DNA from: JAJRTA01 sp965603125
Lineage (GTDB): Bacteria; Zixibacteria; MSB-5A5; GN15; FEB-12
Reading direction: 5' to 3'
NCBI GenBank assembly: GCA_965603125.1
Contig: CBFDBU010000009.1
Location: 1 to 64,000 of the forward strand
DNA length: 64,000 bases
Every line of letters starts with the position of its first letter. Within the stretch, counting starts at the first letter, position 1. Shown here piece after piece: positions 1 to 8,861 of the stretch. Below the pieces are notes generated by a model. That model ran no database searches and was not told where the DNA came from. It saw only the letters and a list, made by a program, of their open reading frames with translations. The position numbers were made by a program, and so were the translations under genes.

Positions 1-46
1 CCGAAAGGCTACGCTACTTTTTTATCAATTTCCACACCTTTTGAAA

Positions 47-520
47 TTAACTCCCGACAACTTCGCCGCTTGGATCAAACTTGAATATCTTAGAGTTATA
101 CCCGTCCGCAACGAAAATGAAAACCGGTTCGGAACCTTTCCTCCGGGATACAGTGACATCCGTGGGGGAAAAAGAATCAGTGGAGTCTAATAGGGGAGGT
201 GCGAATATCAATATGGAATCGGGATTCAGAGTGGGCTCAAGGGGCAACCCCTGTACGCGGTGGTTGCCGTAGTCGGATACAAACAACCTATATCCCGCGG
301 GAATCCGTCTGACGCAAACACCCATAGGTTCGTTGAACCTTCCGGGTTCACTGCCATACCCGCCGTACACAGAACTGACCCTGAAGTCATCTTCCTCATC
401 GTGGCATCCGCTACAGCCATAAACAAAGACGAGTGAGCTGACTAAGAGTACCGGTACCATACGCATTATGGTGCACGGCCATAGCCAATTACGGCAAAGG
501 TTAAACAACGCAGGAATCAT
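47..520 (-). CDS. Truncated NHL-repeat lipoprotein
   Basis: A 157-residue secreted protein, probably a lipoprotein. A hydrophobic segment (about residues 21-34) runs into VYGCSGC, a lipobox-like site with Cys at about 36. An acidic linker follows, then NHL-type beta-propeller repeats, for example FVSDYGNHRVQ and a FVADGYNSKIFKF unit. The start at 520 is supported by AGGAG about 10 bases upstream; ATGs at 466 and 460 would give a shorter signal peptide. It is clearly a paralogue of the neighbour at 583-1599: both open with DFR, a G-rich unit and an N-P-x-G motif. It stops at TAA about 155 residues in, where the neighbour continues for another 180, so fewer than half the propeller blades are present. 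The downstream 46 bases do not resume the homology. It may be a decaying duplicate. NHL propellers usually bind proteins or ligands; no substrate can be named. Confidence 0.6.
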   Translation of the reverse strand: MIPALFNLCRNWLWPCTIMRMVPVLLVSSLVFVYGCSGCHDEEDDFRVSSVYGGYGSEPGRFNEPMGVCVRRIPAGYRLFVSDYGNHRVQGLPLEPTLNPDSILIFAPPLLDSTDSFSPTDVTVSRRKGSEPVFIFVADGYNSKIFKFDPSGEVVGS

Positions 521-582
521 TTCGCAAACTCTCCTAATCTTGAATCAACAGTACTGCGATCTCACCTCCGTTCCTGCCGCAG

Positions 583-1599
583 TCAGTAGGTAGCCGTTGT
601 TTGGTAATAGACTACCTTATGTGTTCCTCTGTCTGAAACAGATGCCCCATGACCGCTACCATCAACGTCGTACGGCTCGGCACAGTCCGGCAGACGACTG
701 CCGCGCGAGATAGAAGCCGAGCGGGGGTTGCCGGCGTAGATGTTGAAGAGTGTCTTCGTGGAAGGGCTCAAAACCCAGACGCGATCTTTAAAACCGTTGA
801 GACCGACCGGACCGGGGATGCCGCCAACCACCGACAACAGATTCCCCTGTGTATCAAAGAGCTGTATTCTATTGTTGCCATGGTCCGACACTGCGATGAA
901 CTTAACTGAAGTCTGTTCGTAGACAAGACCCACGCCAACATCACCCGGTCCATTGAATTGTCCGGGGTCGCTACCGAATCCTCCCCACATACGCAGGAAA
1001 TTGCCCAACGTGTCGAAAACCTGGATGCGATGATTGCCGGAGTCGGCGACATAAATATCCCCCGCAAAGTCAGTATCGATGCCAAGAGGCGAAATGAACT
1101 GTCCGGTATCAGTTCCGGATTCACCCCAAGTCAAAACCAGGCTGCCGTCCATGCCGAACTTGCAGATTCTGTCCTTGCGCAAGTCGGTAACGTATAGATA
1201 CATCGAATCGGGACGGGGCACCGATATATCATCAAGGGCCTGGGTGACGGTAACCGACGCTGGCCAGATTACGTCACCCGTGTCAACAGGTGATTCGCCA
1301 AATACCCATGCGCTATCAGGCTGAGATGAAGGATGCAGCGTGAACTCAATGGCTTGCACTCGGCGGTTACCGTAATCCGCAACGAACACTCGTGGCGAGC
1401 CGGCAGGCGGAACTCCACGAATCTGGATGCCGAGTGGAGTATTGAACAGACCCGGGTCTGTTCCTTGAGCACCGTGCACTTTCAACAGCCGAAAATCGTA
1501 CTCGTCATCGTCATCGTTACAGCCACCACAGCCGGTGAACAAGAACAACAGCAGCGCAACAGTAATCCGGACTGGGGTTACCCTTGCTATGTATCGCAT
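583..1599 (-). CDS. NHL-repeat lipoprotein
   Basis: A 338-residue outer-surface or periplasmic lipoprotein built of NHL repeats. The N-terminus (MRYIARV, then a hydrophobic stretch) ends in LFTGCGGC, a lipobox with Cys at about residue 24, followed by an Asp-rich linker. At least five repeat units of the form P-x-G-I-x-x-x-x-x-G-x-I-Y-V-A-D-S-G-N-H-R-I-Q-V-F are visible, consistent with a near-complete beta-propeller. The start at 1599 is chosen because AAGGAG lies 7-8 bases upstream; an in-frame ATG at 1632 has no ribosome site and would overlap the preceding gene's stop at 1620. It is co-oriented with its truncated paralogue at 47-520 (63 bases between them), which suggests tandem duplication. 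The binding partner is unknown. Confidence 0.75.
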   Translation of the reverse strand: MRYIARVTPVRITVALLLFLFTGCGGCNDDDDEYDFRLLKVHGAQGTDPGLFNTPLGIQIRGVPPAGSPRVFVADYGNRRVQAIEFTLHPSSQPDSAWVFGESPVDTGDVIWPASVTVTQALDDISVPRPDSMYLYVTDLRKDRICKFGMDGSLVLTWGESGTDTGQFISPLGIDTDFAGDIYVADSGNHRIQVFDTLGNFLRMWGGFGSDPGQFNGPGDVGVGLVYEQTSVKFIAVSDHGNNRIQLFDTQGNLLSVVGGIPGPVGLNGFKDRVWVLSPSTKTLFNIYAGNPRSASISRGSRLPDCAEPYDVDGSGHGASVSDRGTHKVVYYQTTATY

Positions 1600-1619
1600 T
1601 TTCATACTCCTTCGTTTCC

Positions 1620-2378
1620 CTAAAACCACCATTCAACGCGGGGAGCCCAGTCCTCCTCCCAACTATAGGCATCCCATTCCAGGCGTCGACCTTTTGATCT
1701 CGACCACCTTGCCTGGAGTTCCTCCGATTGTCCGAATGGATACGGAACCTTCCTGTTCAAGTAGGGGTCAAAGAAACCTGCTCCATACTTTTCATATTGG
1801 AAAACATGCTCAAACCCGTGGCCCATTGTGACGCTTCTATCGTAGCTATTCGTTCTACTCCAGTTACTTCCGTTTATAAAGATATTATGCCCGAAAGTAA
1901 ACCCCCATTTCTTCGGCGGGAGCACGGCTCCGACTAATCCACCGCGAAAGACAAATGCGCCACGGTACATATTGCCATGGCCATAACTGGCGTAGCCTAT
2001 AGTCGGACTTTCGGAGGACCCGATCATCGGCAGCCCTAGATAAGTGCTGAGAAAACCGAGCTTTGCGGCGAGTATATCTGTTCTGGCGAAGCTTACGTTG
2101 TTGTAAACTGATCGCAAATCCCCACTATACAGCGCGCAACCCGTGTTGACGACGGCTAAGCCCGTCCCAGCGTATCTGCCGACATCTACCGCAATCTTGG
2201 CTCCTTTGGCAATAGGCTTGAGGACAGCTCCTACCGCCGGCACTTTACCGGCGTGTTTTACGGCCTTCGTAAGACCGACATCAAGTCCCTTGTCCACGCC
2301 CATCGTTGCAGCATGGAGACCAAAGGAATTGAGCCATCTTCTGCCGAGCGCCCGTCGGTCGCCACTGGCATACGCCAC
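1620..2378 (-). CDS. Protein of unknown function, zincin-like HxxxH-Q motif
   Basis: An open frame of 252 residues from GTG at 2378, not recognised as a known family. The N-terminal 100 residues are Ala/Gly/Val-rich with helical, perhaps membrane-associating character. The C-terminal half has well-spaced Gly, Trp and aromatic residues, a GHNIFINGSNW segment, and TMGHGFEHVFQY, which resembles the HExxH-Q core of zincin-type peptidases with the first Glu replaced by Gly. The frame is open upstream to about 2450 with no ATG. An AAGGAG sits there in front of a possible ATT codon, so the true start could be non-AUG and 20-25 residues earlier. There is no clear signal peptide. It could be the C-terminal part of a larger secreted or RHS-like protein, or an inactive peptidase. 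The end abuts the NHL gene at 1599, suggesting co-transcription. Confidence 0.5.
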   Translation of the reverse strand: MAYASGDRRALGRRWLNSFGLHAATMGVDKGLDVGLTKAVKHAGKVPAVGAVLKPIAKGAKIAVDVGRYAGTGLAVVNTGCALYSGDLRSVYNNVSFARTDILAAKLGFLSTYLGLPMIGSSESPTIGYASYGHGNMYRGAFVFRGGLVGAVLPPKKWGFTFGHNIFINGSNWSRTNSYDRSVTMGHGFEHVFQYEKYGAGFFDPYLNRKVPYPFGQSEELQARWSRSKGRRLEWDAYSWEEDWAPRVEWWF

Positions 2379-2481
2379 CGCAACATCCGCTGTCGCCCAT
2401 GCTGCTGCTTCAATCCTGATCAGATTTCTGCTTCGTTGTGTCTCGTTAATCTCCTTCAGTTCAACACATTACAATATGGTA

Positions 2482-2509
2482 TTGACAGCCCAGGGGGCTT
2501 CCTTATCTT
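2482..2509 (+). promoter_or_regulatory. Sigma-70-type promoter of the imuA-imuB-dnaE2 cassette
   Basis: TTGACA (2482-2487), a 16-base spacer and TATCTT (2504-2509). Transcription would start at about 2516, inside the LexA-like palindrome that begins at 2510. The first gene starts at 2550, so the leader is about 35 bases. Confidence 0.6.
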
Positions 2510-2533
2510 AATACTGTACAAATGGGCAGTATT
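2510..2533 (+). promoter_or_regulatory. LexA-type SOS box
   Basis: AATACTGT, an 8-base spacer and GCAGTATT form an almost perfect 8-bp inverted repeat with one mismatch. The layout matches the E. coli-type SOS box (TACTGT, N8, ACAGTA). It lies directly on the expected transcription start of the mutagenesis cassette, where a bound repressor would block initiation. The regulation is inferred from position and symmetry. Which LexA class this organism has is not visible in the window. Confidence 0.7.
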
Positions 2534-2549
2534 TGTCGATGGCGTGATT

Positions 2550-3239
2550 ATGGATGTCAACACAGCAGAAAGCGAAAAGCAGCCCCTAGACCATCTATCA
2601 TTGGCCAGGCTGAGGGATGCCATCACAAGAAAATGGCCTGAAGCCCTACGTTCGCTTACAGATAACAGAGAGATGGTTTTCAATACCGGCTTGCTGGAAC
2701 TTGACAAGCTCTTTCCGCTTGGAGGGATCCCATATGGTCAGTTAGTTGAAATCACCGGCAGTGTTTCTTCTGGCAAAACCAGTCTTCTGTTTGCGCTACT
2801 GGGACACTTGACTAAAGGTAAAACAGCAGCATATCTTGATTTCAGCAACACCTTTTTCCCTGATGCCGCTGTTTCTTCGGGCATTGATTTGAACCGACTG
2901 GTGGTTGTTAAACCTGACGGTCATTCGACTGACAATCTCATAACAGGCATCCGTACCGCAGAACTGATTCTACGAGCACAGAGGGCTGACATCATCGTGT
3001 TCGATCTGGTGGGTCAAAGAACCATGTTGCCGATCAGCTTGCTACACCGACTAAGGCTCAAAACTGTCAAGGCGAAAGCACTGACTATCTTTCTCACTCA
3101 GAACAACTCTCAAATCATACCTACCAGCATGATGTCACTTTGTATGGAGGTGAAACGTTCTGACAGAGGTGGTTTGGGAATCACCGTCACTAGAAGCCGA
3201 ATATCAGTTGAGGGTATCCGGGTAGAGGTGCATCTATGA
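2550..3239 (+). CDS. RecA-like ATPase of the mutagenesis cassette (ImuA equivalent)
   Basis: A 229-residue RecA-fold protein. A Walker A motif (GSVSSGKTS) lies at about residues 71-79, preceded by the RecA-like FNTGLLELDKLFPLGGIPYGQLVEI context; a Walker B-like strand IIVFDLVG lies at about 155. The start ATG at 2550 lies just after the SOS box; a GTG at 2544 is in frame and no strong ribosome site is seen. The stop overlaps the next gene's start as ATGA. In known SOS cassettes the ImuA protein works with ImuB and DnaE2 in error-prone translesion synthesis. The assignment rests on fold, size and strict co-location rather than on recognisable ImuA-specific motifs, so the name ImuA equivalent is an inference. 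Confidence 0.75.
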   Translation: MDVNTAESEKQPLDHLSLARLRDAITRKWPEALRSLTDNREMVFNTGLLELDKLFPLGGIPYGQLVEITGSVSSGKTSLLFALLGHLTKGKTAAYLDFSNTFFPDAAVSSGIDLNRLVVVKPDGHSTDNLITGIRTAELILRAQRADIIVFDLVGQRTMLPISLLHRLRLKTVKAKALTIFLTQNNSQIIPTSMMSLCMEVKRSDRGGLGITVTRSRISVEGIRVEVHL

Positions 3240-4741
3240 GAACCTCCAGGATTGCCTGTGTGACTATCCCGAATTTCTCAATTGAGGTTTGCTTGCTCGA
3301 CAACCAGAACCTCAGGAATCTTCCCCTGGCACTGGCTCAAAATGACCAGGATTCGGCAGAAATAGTAGCTTTCAACCAGAGAGCAGCCAAAGCTGGTGTC
3401 CTGCTTCACATGACCGTCGTTCAGGCACGTGTTGTGTGCTCAAACCTGACCATCAAAACACGAGACATCGAAAAGGAGATAGGACGATCCAATAGGATTT
3501 ACAAAAAGCTCCAGAATATCTCACCGTTTGTCGAGGAGGCAGATGTTGGTCTCTATTATCTCGATGTTGCCGGACTTAGGTTGCTCTATCGGGACAACCA
3601 GCAACTTGCTCGAAAGATTCTCGCCGCGGTCAGACCGCTTGGCTATCCAGTCAAGGTCGGGGTTGCCAAGAATAAGTTTGTGGCCCGGGTGGCTGCCAAT
3701 GTATCCAAGTCGGACTGTTTCACTATTGTGTCACCCGGCAGCGAACAGCTGTTTCTGAAGCCACATCCAATTGAACAGCTTCAACTTCCGGCAGATATAC
3801 TTACTTCACTGCACGATCTTGGCTTAAGAACAATCGGACAGTTGACAGCGTTTCCAGCCAATGAGATGGTCAGGCGATTCGGCCCACATGGAGTTGCCCT
3901 GTCTAAACTAGCCCGGGGGAATGATACCGCCTTTTTTGAACCTTCGCCTCCCGATGAACCACTGTCAAGCAGTGTTTGGTTGACAGCGCCGCTTTATCAA
4001 ACAACAATGACCGTTGCCCAGGTTGAGGAATTGCTATCACCGTTGCTGGACAAGCTCCGTCGCTTCAGCCAAGGTTGTAGTACAATCGAAATCAGGTTTG
4101 ACCTCGAGGATAAGACCAAGCACTGCACCCTGATAAATGTCGAGCGGCCGTCTCTTTTGGTTAGTATGTTTAGCCGTCAACTGCAGGTAAGCCTGCAGAA
4201 ACTACAGCTATCCTCTCCGGTCATTGGCATAACCGTAACCATACCTGTCTTTGCTGCTCTTTTGACTGAACAGTTATCCATATCAAGCGATCTCCCGAGA
4301 GGGAAAGGGAATAGCGCTTCTCCATGTGATATACCAGACTGTCAGACAATAACCGTTCCTGTTCAACACGATCTTATCCTCCCCGAAAGGCGCTTTTCAT
4401 TCTCTACGGTGATGCAAGCCAGATCTGAAACAAGCGACAGAGAAACTAAAGGGAAGTGCCCCTACGCCCATGGAAAAATCACTGGCCTGCGCCTGATCCA
4501 GCCACCCCGGGAAATCGAGGTAACAACTAAGGACAGCCGACCGACAGCCATTAGACAGCCGATTGCTACTAAGCAGCCTACCGCTGTCAACTGCCTGGGA
4601 CCATGGGAGCTCTCTGGGGGCTGGTGGAGTCAGGGTTTTGACCGGCTTTACTATGAAGTCCTGACTGCTGACCGACAATCGTATCTTCTCTTCCTTGATC
4701 GGCTGTCCTCTCGCTGGTTCTTGCAGGGAGTATTTGATTAA
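3236..4741 (+). CDS. imuB: ImuB-like Y-family DNA polymerase homologue, catalytically degenerate
   Basis: A 501-residue Y-family protein (palm, fingers, thumb, little finger). The first catalytic Asp of active Y-family enzymes is missing (the N-terminus reads ACVTIPNFSIEV, where active enzymes have D-x-D-x-F/Y), and the SxDE catalytic pair is replaced by EADVGLYYLD, so it should not polymerise by itself. Helix-hairpin-helix elements are seen around residues 180-225. A possible weak clamp-binding motif (TEQLSIS) lies at about 342. The C-terminal LSGGWW and SSRWFLQGVFD motifs match those of ImuB proteins. Known ImuB acts as an adaptor that brings the DnaE2 polymerase to the sliding clamp. It overlaps the upstream gene by four bases and is followed after 17 bases by dnaE2. 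Confidence 0.85.
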   Translation: MRTSRIACVTIPNFSIEVCLLDNQNLRNLPLALAQNDQDSAEIVAFNQRAAKAGVLLHMTVVQARVVCSNLTIKTRDIEKEIGRSNRIYKKLQNISPFVEEADVGLYYLDVAGLRLLYRDNQQLARKILAAVRPLGYPVKVGVAKNKFVARVAANVSKSDCFTIVSPGSEQLFLKPHPIEQLQLPADILTSLHDLGLRTIGQLTAFPANEMVRRFGPHGVALSKLARGNDTAFFEPSPPDEPLSSSVWLTAPLYQTTMTVAQVEELLSPLLDKLRRFSQGCSTIEIRFDLEDKTKHCTLINVERPSLLVSMFSRQLQVSLQKLQLSSPVIGITVTIPVFAALLTEQLSISSDLPRGKGNSASPCDIPDCQTITVPVQHDLILPERRFSFSTVMQARSETSDRETKGKCPYAHGKITGLRLIQPPREIEVTTKDSRPTAIRQPIATKQPTAVNCLGPWELSGGWWSQGFDRLYYEVLTADRQSYLLFLDRLSSRWFLQGVFD

Positions 4742-4758
4742 CGTTAAGGACGACCCGC

Positions 4759-7700
4759 ATGGAGTATGTCGAACTTCACTGCCATTCTAATTTTTCCTTT
4801 CTTGACGGTGCCTCGCACCCAGAGGAGCTGGTTGAGCAGGCTCGGCAACTTGGCTATTCGGTCCTGGCTCTCACTGATCACCACGGTCTGTATGGCATTG
4901 TCAGGTTCGATCAGGCAGCAAGAGCAAAAGGGATAAGACCGATCTTCGGTGCTGAAGTTACACTGGAGGATGGCGCTCATCTTGTTCTGCTGGTCAAGAA
5001 TGCCAACGGCTATTCCAACCTCTCAAAGTTGCTCACAGCAGCCCAATTGCAGAACAATAAAGGTCAGGCAAGAGCCACTCGTGACCTCATTGACGAATAT
5101 TGCCATGGCTTGATTGCCCTTTCCGGCTGTTCTCTTGGTGAAGTGCCGTCAGCCCTCCTGCAGGGAAACGATAATGGAGCGCAGAGACATGCTGCCCACT
5201 TTCAAGAACTGTTTGGCCAAGACAACTTCTATCTCGAACTACAGCATCACAATCTGCCGCCGCACCAATTACTGTGTGGGAAACTGAGTCGTCTGGGTAA
5301 ACAGCTCAACATCCCACTGGTTGTCACCAACAATGTCCACTATGCCACACCTGACCGCCGTCCGCTCCAGGACGTTCTTACTTGCATTAAACATCGCACC
5401 ACCCTCGACGAGGCCGGGACCCTCTTATACCCTAACGCAGAACGATGCCTCAAATCACCTGACCAGATTCAGAGGCGGTTTTCCCATTGCCCTGAAGCCA
5501 TCGCCAACACGATCGCTATTGCTGAAAGGTGCAGCTTCTCACTGAACGACCTGCAAGCGTCTCTGCCTGATTTCCCTATCCCCGAGGGACACACTGTCCA
5601 TGGCTATCTGCGTTACTTGACTTATCAGGGTGCCAAGCAGCGTTATAACGAGGTAACCTCCACGGTGACTGACCAACTGGAGCATGAACTGCGCATCATC
5701 AACAAGCTCAACCTAGCCGGTTACTTTCTGATTGTCTGGGATATCACCCGTTTCTGCAACGCTAACGGCATTCTCTGCCAGGGACGCGGTTCTGCGGCCA
5801 ATTCAGCCGTCTGTTACTGTCTTGAGATTACCGCGGTTGATCCGATCAAGCTGAAACTTCTGTTTGAACGTTTCCTTTCCGAAGAGCGATCTGAACCACC
5901 GGATATTGATATTGACATTGCCCACAACCGAAGGGAGGAGGTGATCCAATACGTCTACGAGAAATACGGTCGGGATCACGCTGCTATGGTCTGTGAAGTA
6001 ATTAGTTACCGAGGACGCTCGGCAGTGCGGGACGTCGGCAAAGCGCTCGGTTTCTCTCTTCAAGAGGTTGACCAACTGGCTAAACTGCACGATCACTTCT
6101 CTCGTGGTGAAGAAACCGCCGAACGGATTGTCGAGGCGGGTTTGAATCCCAATGATAAGCGTGTCCGGTTGTTGGCAAGGCTGTGTGGACAGATTCAGGG
6201 ATTCCCTCGCCATTTGGGGATTCATGTAGGCGGGATGGTTATTACCAAACGGCCACTCTCCGAGATAGTTCCGATTGAAAACGCCACTATGCCTGACCGG
6301 TCGGTAATCCAATGGGACAAAGATGATGCTGGTGTAGGTGGGTTGGTTAAGATCGACTTGCTGGGCTTAGGGATGCTCTCGTTAATTGACATTGCCTTCA
6401 AGCTGGTCAAGAAACACCATGCAGTCGCGCTCGAGATGGCCAAGCTGTCGTATGATGATCCCAAAGTGTATGATCTGCTCTGTTCTGCTGATACAGTAGG
6501 TGTGTTCCAGGTAGAGTCACGTGCCCAGATGAATACCCTTCCCCGCCACCGGCCGCGACGGTTTTACGATCTTGTCGTGGAAGTAGCTCTCATTAGACCG
6601 GGACCAATCCAGGGGGATATGGTTCACCCCTACCTTCGTCGACGAAACGGAGAAGAAGAGATTACTTATCCGCACCCCTCGCTAAAACCAATACTGGAGC
6701 GGACACTCGGCGTCCCACTCTTCCAGGAACAAGGAATGCAGGTGGCCATGGCTGCTGCCGGGTTTTCTCCTTCACAGGCAGATGAAGTCCGGCGGGCAAT
6801 GGGACATAAACGCTCGGCTGAAAAGATGGTAGCGCTACAAGCACGGTTGATTGCCGGCATGGTGCGAAACGGGATTGGAAAAGAATACGCCTGGAGGATC
6901 TACAAGCAGTTGGCGGCATTTGCTGATTTTGGGTTTGCCGAGTCCCATGCTGCTTCATTCGCCTTGCTGGTGTATATGTCAGCTTTTCTCAAGGTTTATT
7001 ACCCTCAGGAATTCTACTGCGCCCTTCTCAATGCCCAACCACTGGGCTTCTATTCCCCTTCAACCATTATCTACGAAGCCCGACAGCGGGGAGTTAAATT
7101 TCTTGGTGTCGATATCTCCAAGAGCGAATGGGACTGCACAATTGAAAATGGCAGAGTCCGCTTGGGATTCCGCTATGTCAAAAGAATGGGATCGACGGCC
7201 AAGGAAAAGATTGAAACAGGACATAGACAAGGCGCGTTCGTTTCTCCTGCCGATTTTGTCTTCAGAGCAAAACTTGATCGAGATTGCCTTGAACAATTGG
7301 CGCTGGTAGGAGCTTTCGGCTGTTTTGGCCTCACCCGCCGCCAAGCACTCTGGGAGGTACTGTCACTGGTGAACCAATCCTGCGAGCAACTGGATGTGGA
7401 GCCAGAGGAACAGGGGCAACAGTTACTTGCCCCAATGGTACTGTGTGAATGGTTGGCAGCTGATTTTAAGAGGATGAACCTCTCTACCGGGCCACACCCA
7501 ATGCAACTGATCAGGGAGAAGCTGTCTCGGCAGATGATTCTATCTTCAATTGACCTCAAACAGACTCCCAACAAGAGAACAATCAGGGTTGCCGGTATAG
7601 TGATTACCAGACAACGTCCAATGACAGCCAAAGGGTTCATGTTTCTTACACTGGAAGACGAGACCGGTTTTGTCAATATTGTCGTTAAGCCGCACTATAT

Positions 7701-7857
7701 TCACAAATGCCGGAGGGCTATCATGTACTCAAAGGCGCTGTTGATAAAAGGGCAGGTGGAACGAAAGGACGATGTGATCAATGTGATCGGAAAAGAGTTT
7801 GCTCCTCTTCGCATCAGCAAGAACAACATAACCCTCAAGTCAAGGGACTTCCGATAA
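4759..7857 (+). CDS. dnaE2: Error-prone DNA polymerase III alpha subunit DnaE2
   Basis: A 1,032-residue C-family polymerase. The N-terminal PHP domain starts at MEYVELHCHSNFSFLDG and carries TDHHGLYG. The palm has the catalytic PDIDID motif at about 376-381 and the GRGSAANS motif before it. The FQVESRAQM and QEQGMQVA blocks are typical of DnaE. An OB-fold follows at the C-terminus (about 930-1010). The length fits DnaE2 rather than the replicative DnaE1 (about 1,160). The start has AAGGA 9 bases upstream. It is the third gene of the SOS cassette and should carry out translesion synthesis together with the ImuB-like adaptor. No terminator is evident after the stop; an insertion-sequence remnant starts about 120 bases later. 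Confidence 0.93.
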   Translation: MEYVELHCHSNFSFLDGASHPEELVEQARQLGYSVLALTDHHGLYGIVRFDQAARAKGIRPIFGAEVTLEDGAHLVLLVKNANGYSNLSKLLTAAQLQNNKGQARATRDLIDEYCHGLIALSGCSLGEVPSALLQGNDNGAQRHAAHFQELFGQDNFYLELQHHNLPPHQLLCGKLSRLGKQLNIPLVVTNNVHYATPDRRPLQDVLTCIKHRTTLDEAGTLLYPNAERCLKSPDQIQRRFSHCPEAIANTIAIAERCSFSLNDLQASLPDFPIPEGHTVHGYLRYLTYQGAKQRYNEVTSTVTDQLEHELRIINKLNLAGYFLIVWDITRFCNANGILCQGRGSAANSAVCYCLEITAVDPIKLKLLFERFLSEERSEPPDIDIDIAHNRREEVIQYVYEKYGRDHAAMVCEVISYRGRSAVRDVGKALGFSLQEVDQLAKLHDHFSRGEETAERIVEAGLNPNDKRVRLLARLCGQIQGFPRHLGIHVGGMVITKRPLSEIVPIENATMPDRSVIQWDKDDAGVGGLVKIDLLGLGMLSLIDIAFKLVKKHHAVALEMAKLSYDDPKVYDLLCSADTVGVFQVESRAQMNTLPRHRPRRFYDLVVEVALIRPGPIQGDMVHPYLRRRNGEEEITYPHPSLKPILERTLGVPLFQEQGMQVAMAAAGFSPSQADEVRRAMGHKRSAEKMVALQARLIAGMVRNGIGKEYAWRIYKQLAAFADFGFAESHAASFALLVYMSAFLKVYYPQEFYCALLNAQPLGFYSPSTIIYEARQRGVKFLGVDISKSEWDCTIENGRVRLGFRYVKRMGSTAKEKIETGHRQGAFVSPADFVFRAKLDRDCLEQLALVGAFGCFGLTRRQALWEVLSLVNQSCEQLDVEPEEQGQQLLAPMVLCEWLAADFKRMNLSTGPHPMQLIREKLSRQMILSSIDLKQTPNKRTIRVAGIVITRQRPMTAKGFMFLTLEDETGFVNIVVKPHYIHKCRRAIMYSKALLIKGQVERKDDVINVIGKEFAPLRISKNNITLKSRDFR

Positions 7858-7977
7858 ACTCATATGGTCACTGTCCTCTAACCATGCCAACATCTCCATG
7901 AAACGCTTGGCATTGCCTACCGCCTGTCAAGGTACAGGACGCTCAGGTTAACTGAGATTGTCCGAATTCCGGTCGCT

Positions 7978-8860
7978 TGTAAACGGCGGTCCAAAAGTGT
8001 CCCATATGGCGGAGTAAAAAGGGCGGTTTAAAAGGGTACTATTCCTGGTATCTCTCACGGTAGAACTTAGATGATCTATCAGCGAGAGGGAAAGGAATGA
8101 AGACCATGTTTGAGTATGATCTTGTCCGCCGTCTTTACTACCGCGACGGTTTGAGCAAGCACGAGATATCGCGGCGTACCGGCCTGCACCGCAAGACGAT
8201 AAACAAGATGCTTTTGTATGCCCGACCGCCGGGTTACCGTTTGAGTCGCCCCCGCCCCAAGACCAAGCTGGACCCCTTTCTTGGCATCATCGACCAGATT
8301 CTCGAAGATGACCAGAAGGCACTTCGTAAGCAGCGGCTTACGGGCAGGCGTATTCTGGTCCGTCTGCAACAGGAGTATGGTTTTACCGGTTCCTACACGA
8401 TCGTCAAGGATTACGTACGCGAGCAGCGAAAACGTCTGCGGGAGGTGTTCTTTCCCCTTGAGCATCGTCGGGGGACCAGCCAGGTGGACTTTGGAGAGGC
8501 CCGGGTTGTCATTGATGGTAGGGAGTTGAAGGCTCATGTCTTTTGCATGGCTCTGCCCTATAGCCACGCCATCTTCGTCAAAGCCTACCCTACCGAGGCG
8601 TTGGAAGCCGTTCAGGACGGTCATAACGCCGCCTATGCCTTCTTCGAGGGCGTTCCTCCGACAAGTCTGTACGACAACATGAGCACGGCTGTCAAGGCGA
8701 TTCTCAAGGGTCCGAGCCGCGAGTTGACTGGCGGTTTCCTAGCTTTGCGCAGTCACTATCTGTTTACTTCTCACTTCTGCAATGTTGGCCGGCCCAACGA
8801 GAAGGGGGTGGTAGAGCGACTGGTAGGGTATGTTCGCCGGAACTTCCTGGTGCCGATCCA
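7978..8860 (+). mobile_element. IS21-family insertion sequence remnant (left part only)
   Basis: The left end is taken at TGTAAAC (7978). Three iterated copies of a GGCGG plus A-rich motif follow (GGCGGTCCAAAAGTGT at 7985, GGCGGAGTAAAAAGGG at 8008, GGCGGTTTAAAAGGGT at 8022), the kind of multiple end repeat that IS21-family transposases bind. The istA frame starts at 8097. The element is lost at about 8860, in the middle of istA, where the sequence switches directly to the inside of a minus-strand membrane-protein gene. No istB and no right end are present. The 120 bases between dnaE2 and 7978 show no gene. Confidence 0.7.
8097..8860 (+). pseudogene. istA: IstA-type transposase, 3' truncated
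   Basis: The N-terminal helix-turn-helix reads GLSKHEISRRTGLHRKTINKML (about residues 18-39). The integrase-like core shows the catalytic Asp in SQVDFGEA, a second Asp in SLYDNMSTA and the Glu in NEKGVVER, so all three DDE residues survive. The family usually continues for another 150-250 residues; here homology ends after about residue 254 (NFLVPI). The frame then reads through 45 codons of antisense membrane-protein sequence to a stop at 8993. IstA needs IstB and both ends to transpose, and neither is here, so the gene is dead. GAGAGGGAAAGGA precedes the ATG. Confidence 0.8.
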
Positions 8861-8861
8861 G

